From NCBI RefSeq assembly GCF_030646115.1, contig NZ_JAUSMX010000006.1, positions 120,456 through 184,455 on the forward strand: 64,000 nt of DNA. The letters run 5' to 3'. Of this stretch, positions 62,127 to 64,000 are shown piece after piece. The first letter of the stretch is position 1. Every line of letters starts with the position of its first letter. Under the pieces are notes generated by a model. It was not told where the DNA came from, did no database searches, and saw nothing but the letters and a program-made list of their open reading frames with translations. The DNA is from Fluviicoccus sp. Its GTDB lineage: Bacteria; Pseudomonadota; Gammaproteobacteria; Pseudomonadales; Moraxellaceae. The translations under genes and the position numbers were made by a program.

Positions 62127-64000
62127 TTTCTAGGCTGCCTACGCGGCAGTGAACTCACGTTCGACACGCCAACCGCCCACTTCACATTTCTAAGCTGCCT
62201 ACGCGGCAGTGAACGCACCGCTGATATATGCGGCTGGCCACCGTAATTTCTAAGCTGCCTACGCGGCAGTGAACCAGCCACTCGGCCTCGGTCTTGAGCT
62301 CGTCTTTTTCTAAGCTGCCTACGCGGCAGTGAACGGCGTGTTGTATTCCCACCAGTTGCCCGGCGTTTTCTAAGCTGCCTACGCGGCAGTGAACCCGCTG
62401 ACGGCGGTCAGTTGCCCGCCCACATATTTCTAAGCTGCCTACGCGGCAGTGAACGTGGAAGGCATCGCTTATAGCGCCGTCCGTGACTTTCTAAGCTGCC
62501 TACGCGGCAGTGAACCGAGTCCAGCCATCGCTACCATCTCCTGTGGATTTCTAAGCTGCCTACGCGGCAGTGAACGCGTGTGGTTCGATGCCATCTGGGC
62601 GCTCACATTTCTAAGCTGCCTACGCGGCAGTGAACGTGTCGTCGCGCCGCCAGTTCATTCCGTTTGCTTTCTAAGCTGCCTACGCGGCAGTGAACAGTTT
62701 GCTAATGAGATTCCCGGTTTTGATTATTTTCTAAGCTGCCTACGCGGCAGTGAACTCGCGGCGGCGCTGTTCCCAGAACGCGCACCATTTCTAAGCTGCC
62801 TACGCGGCAGTGAACCTTGTAGGGGTCCGGATCTTCACCGTCCATCTTTTCTAAGCTGCCTACGCGGCAGTGAACCAGTCGTCGCGCCGCCGCTGCCCCG
62901 CTGTATCTTTCTAAGCTGCCTACGCGGCAGTGAACATGTTGCAGGCAGGGATCGGTCACCCCGAACATTTCTAAGCTGCCTACGCGGCAGTGAACTCCGC
63001 TGTTGTAACGCAACTGGCTGGCGGGGTTTTCTAAGCTGCCTACGCGGCAGTGAACGTGATGTTTGACCCGTTCACGGTCACGCGAAATTTCTAAGCGGCC
63101 TACGCGGCAGTGAACGCTGCAATGGAGCCGTCGCAACAGCGGGTACAGTTTCTAAGCTGCCTACGCGGCAGTGAACTCATGACTCCCGCCCTCGGAGTCG
63201 ATGCCGATTTTCTAAGCTGCCTACGCGGCAGTGAACGTGAACGCAAGTTTTTTTCTCTCGCGTCTGCATTTCTAAGCTGCCTACGCGGCAGTGAACTTTT
63301 TGACTGGATGACTTCATCCCGCCGGAACTTTCTAAGCTGCCTACGCGGCAGTGAACCACCACCGGCGCAGCGCGCACCCGGGCGCAGTTTTCTAAGCTGC
63401 CTACGCGGCAGTGAACAAGATCCCGCTGTCCTGGGCGCATGAAAAGCTTTTCTAAGCTGCCTACGCGGCAGTGAACAACGGGAGCCGGTTTGCCCTGGGG
63501 CGCGGACTTTTCTAAGCTGCCTACGCGGCAGTGAACCATAACGTCCGTTTTCCACTCCAGCCGCTCAATTTCTAAGCTGCCTACGCGGCAGTGAACAAGA
63601 AACGGATAGTTAAAGCCGTAACCACGAATTTCTAAGCTGCCTACGCGGCAGTGAACACAAAAACGGCCGCAGCCATTGCCCCAATTAATTTCTAAGCTGC
63701 CTACGCGGCAGTGAACTGGTCGTCCCACTCCGGGGGCCGGAATATCCATTTCTAAGCTGCCTACGCGGCAGTGAACTAATCGCTGGCGACACTGAAGCCG
63801 CCGATGTTTTTCTAAGCTGCCTACGCGGCAGTGAACTGGATTTCGCCGTACACCTGCACCGCCAGTCATTTCTAAGCTGCCTACGCGGCAGTGAACGAAT
63901 CGAGTTCTGTCTCGACAAAAACCTTGGTTTTCTAAGCTGCCTACGCGGCAGTGAACCCGATCTGGTACAGGGCTTCTGCCTTCTGAATTTTCTAAGCTGC
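62127..64000 (-). CRISPR. Subtype I-F CRISPR array, leader-distal part
   Basis: 31 complete repeats of 28 bp begin at 62127 and a 32nd is cut by the right edge at 63989. On the transcribed (minus) strand the repeat begins GTTCACTGCCGCGTAGGCAG and ends CTTAGAAA, the I-F type, with an ACTGCC/GGCAG hairpin and the 8-base handle. Spacers are 32 bp, except two of 33 bp (62455-62487 and 63116-63148). Two repeats are altered: the first (62127, an A to G in the handle) and that at 63088 (a T to G in the stem region). The degenerate terminal repeat at the left places the leader, and probably the cas genes, to the right of the window. Confidence 0.97.

Noticed and set aside
62449..63066. Long open frame across the CRISPR array on the plus strand, and similar frames on the minus strand up to 63918
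   Set aside because: The repeat-spacer period is 60 bp, a multiple of three, so a stop-free repeat stays in one frame and gives a false repetitive protein.

Overview
The window looks like a chromosomal segment of a GC-rich gammaproteobacterium. The grounds are Gram-negative envelope genes (a TonB-dependent receptor, an outer-membrane beta-barrel, lipoproteins), a complete recC-recB-recD operon, sbcDC, two UPF0149 (YecA/YgfB) genes and a subtype I-F CRISPR array. I cannot name the genus. I found no transposase, integrase, rRNA or tRNA gene.

Layout. 1-21713 is an accessory metabolic and regulatory stretch: two START-like exported proteins (one cut by the left edge), three AraC-type regulators, a TonB receptor behind an (AAGG)10 tract, a UbiB-family kinase-like protein, a GH5-type glycosidase, two coupled SGNH esterases, a DUF3775 operon with a 59-codon membrane peptide, a large exported protein of unknown function, a TetR/MpaB-oxygenase divergent pair and a lipoprotein alpha/beta hydrolase. 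21926-31616 holds a tightly coupled operon (SWIM zinc finger, DUF5691, MoxR/YehL-type AAA+, DUF5682, VWA) followed by a Gcr-family membrane protein. 31708-34559 has two NTF2-like paralogues, a GlxA-type regulator and the scar of a deleted alpha/beta hydrolase. 34824-37589 is a twice-repeated two-gene module of DUF1566 proteins. 37659-41495 has envelope proteins and a leucine-rich-repeat protein, interleaved with three copies of a short palindromic element. 41805-45063 is an AT-rich three-gene cassette (DUF262, AAA ATPase with a DUF3696-like end, unknown protein) whose last stop codon overlaps the recD stop codon. 45060-59750 is the DNA-repair block recD, recB, recC, a YbjN-like protein, sbcC and sbcD. 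59906-61996 carries an HNH nuclease and two UPF0149 proteins. 62127-64000 is the leader-distal part of a I-F CRISPR array read on the minus strand.

How it fits together. The right half is a genome-maintenance and defence neighbourhood: RecBCD, SbcCD, a candidate three-gene defence cassette, HNH and CRISPR. The left half looks like envelope and lipid/ester metabolism under several local regulators. Duplication recurs: START pair, AraC pair, SGNH pair, NTF2 pair, DUF1566 module pair, UPF0149 pair and the alpha/beta hydrolase with its remnant. Two families of short non-coding palindromic elements are also present, and one of them lies inside the recB reading frame.
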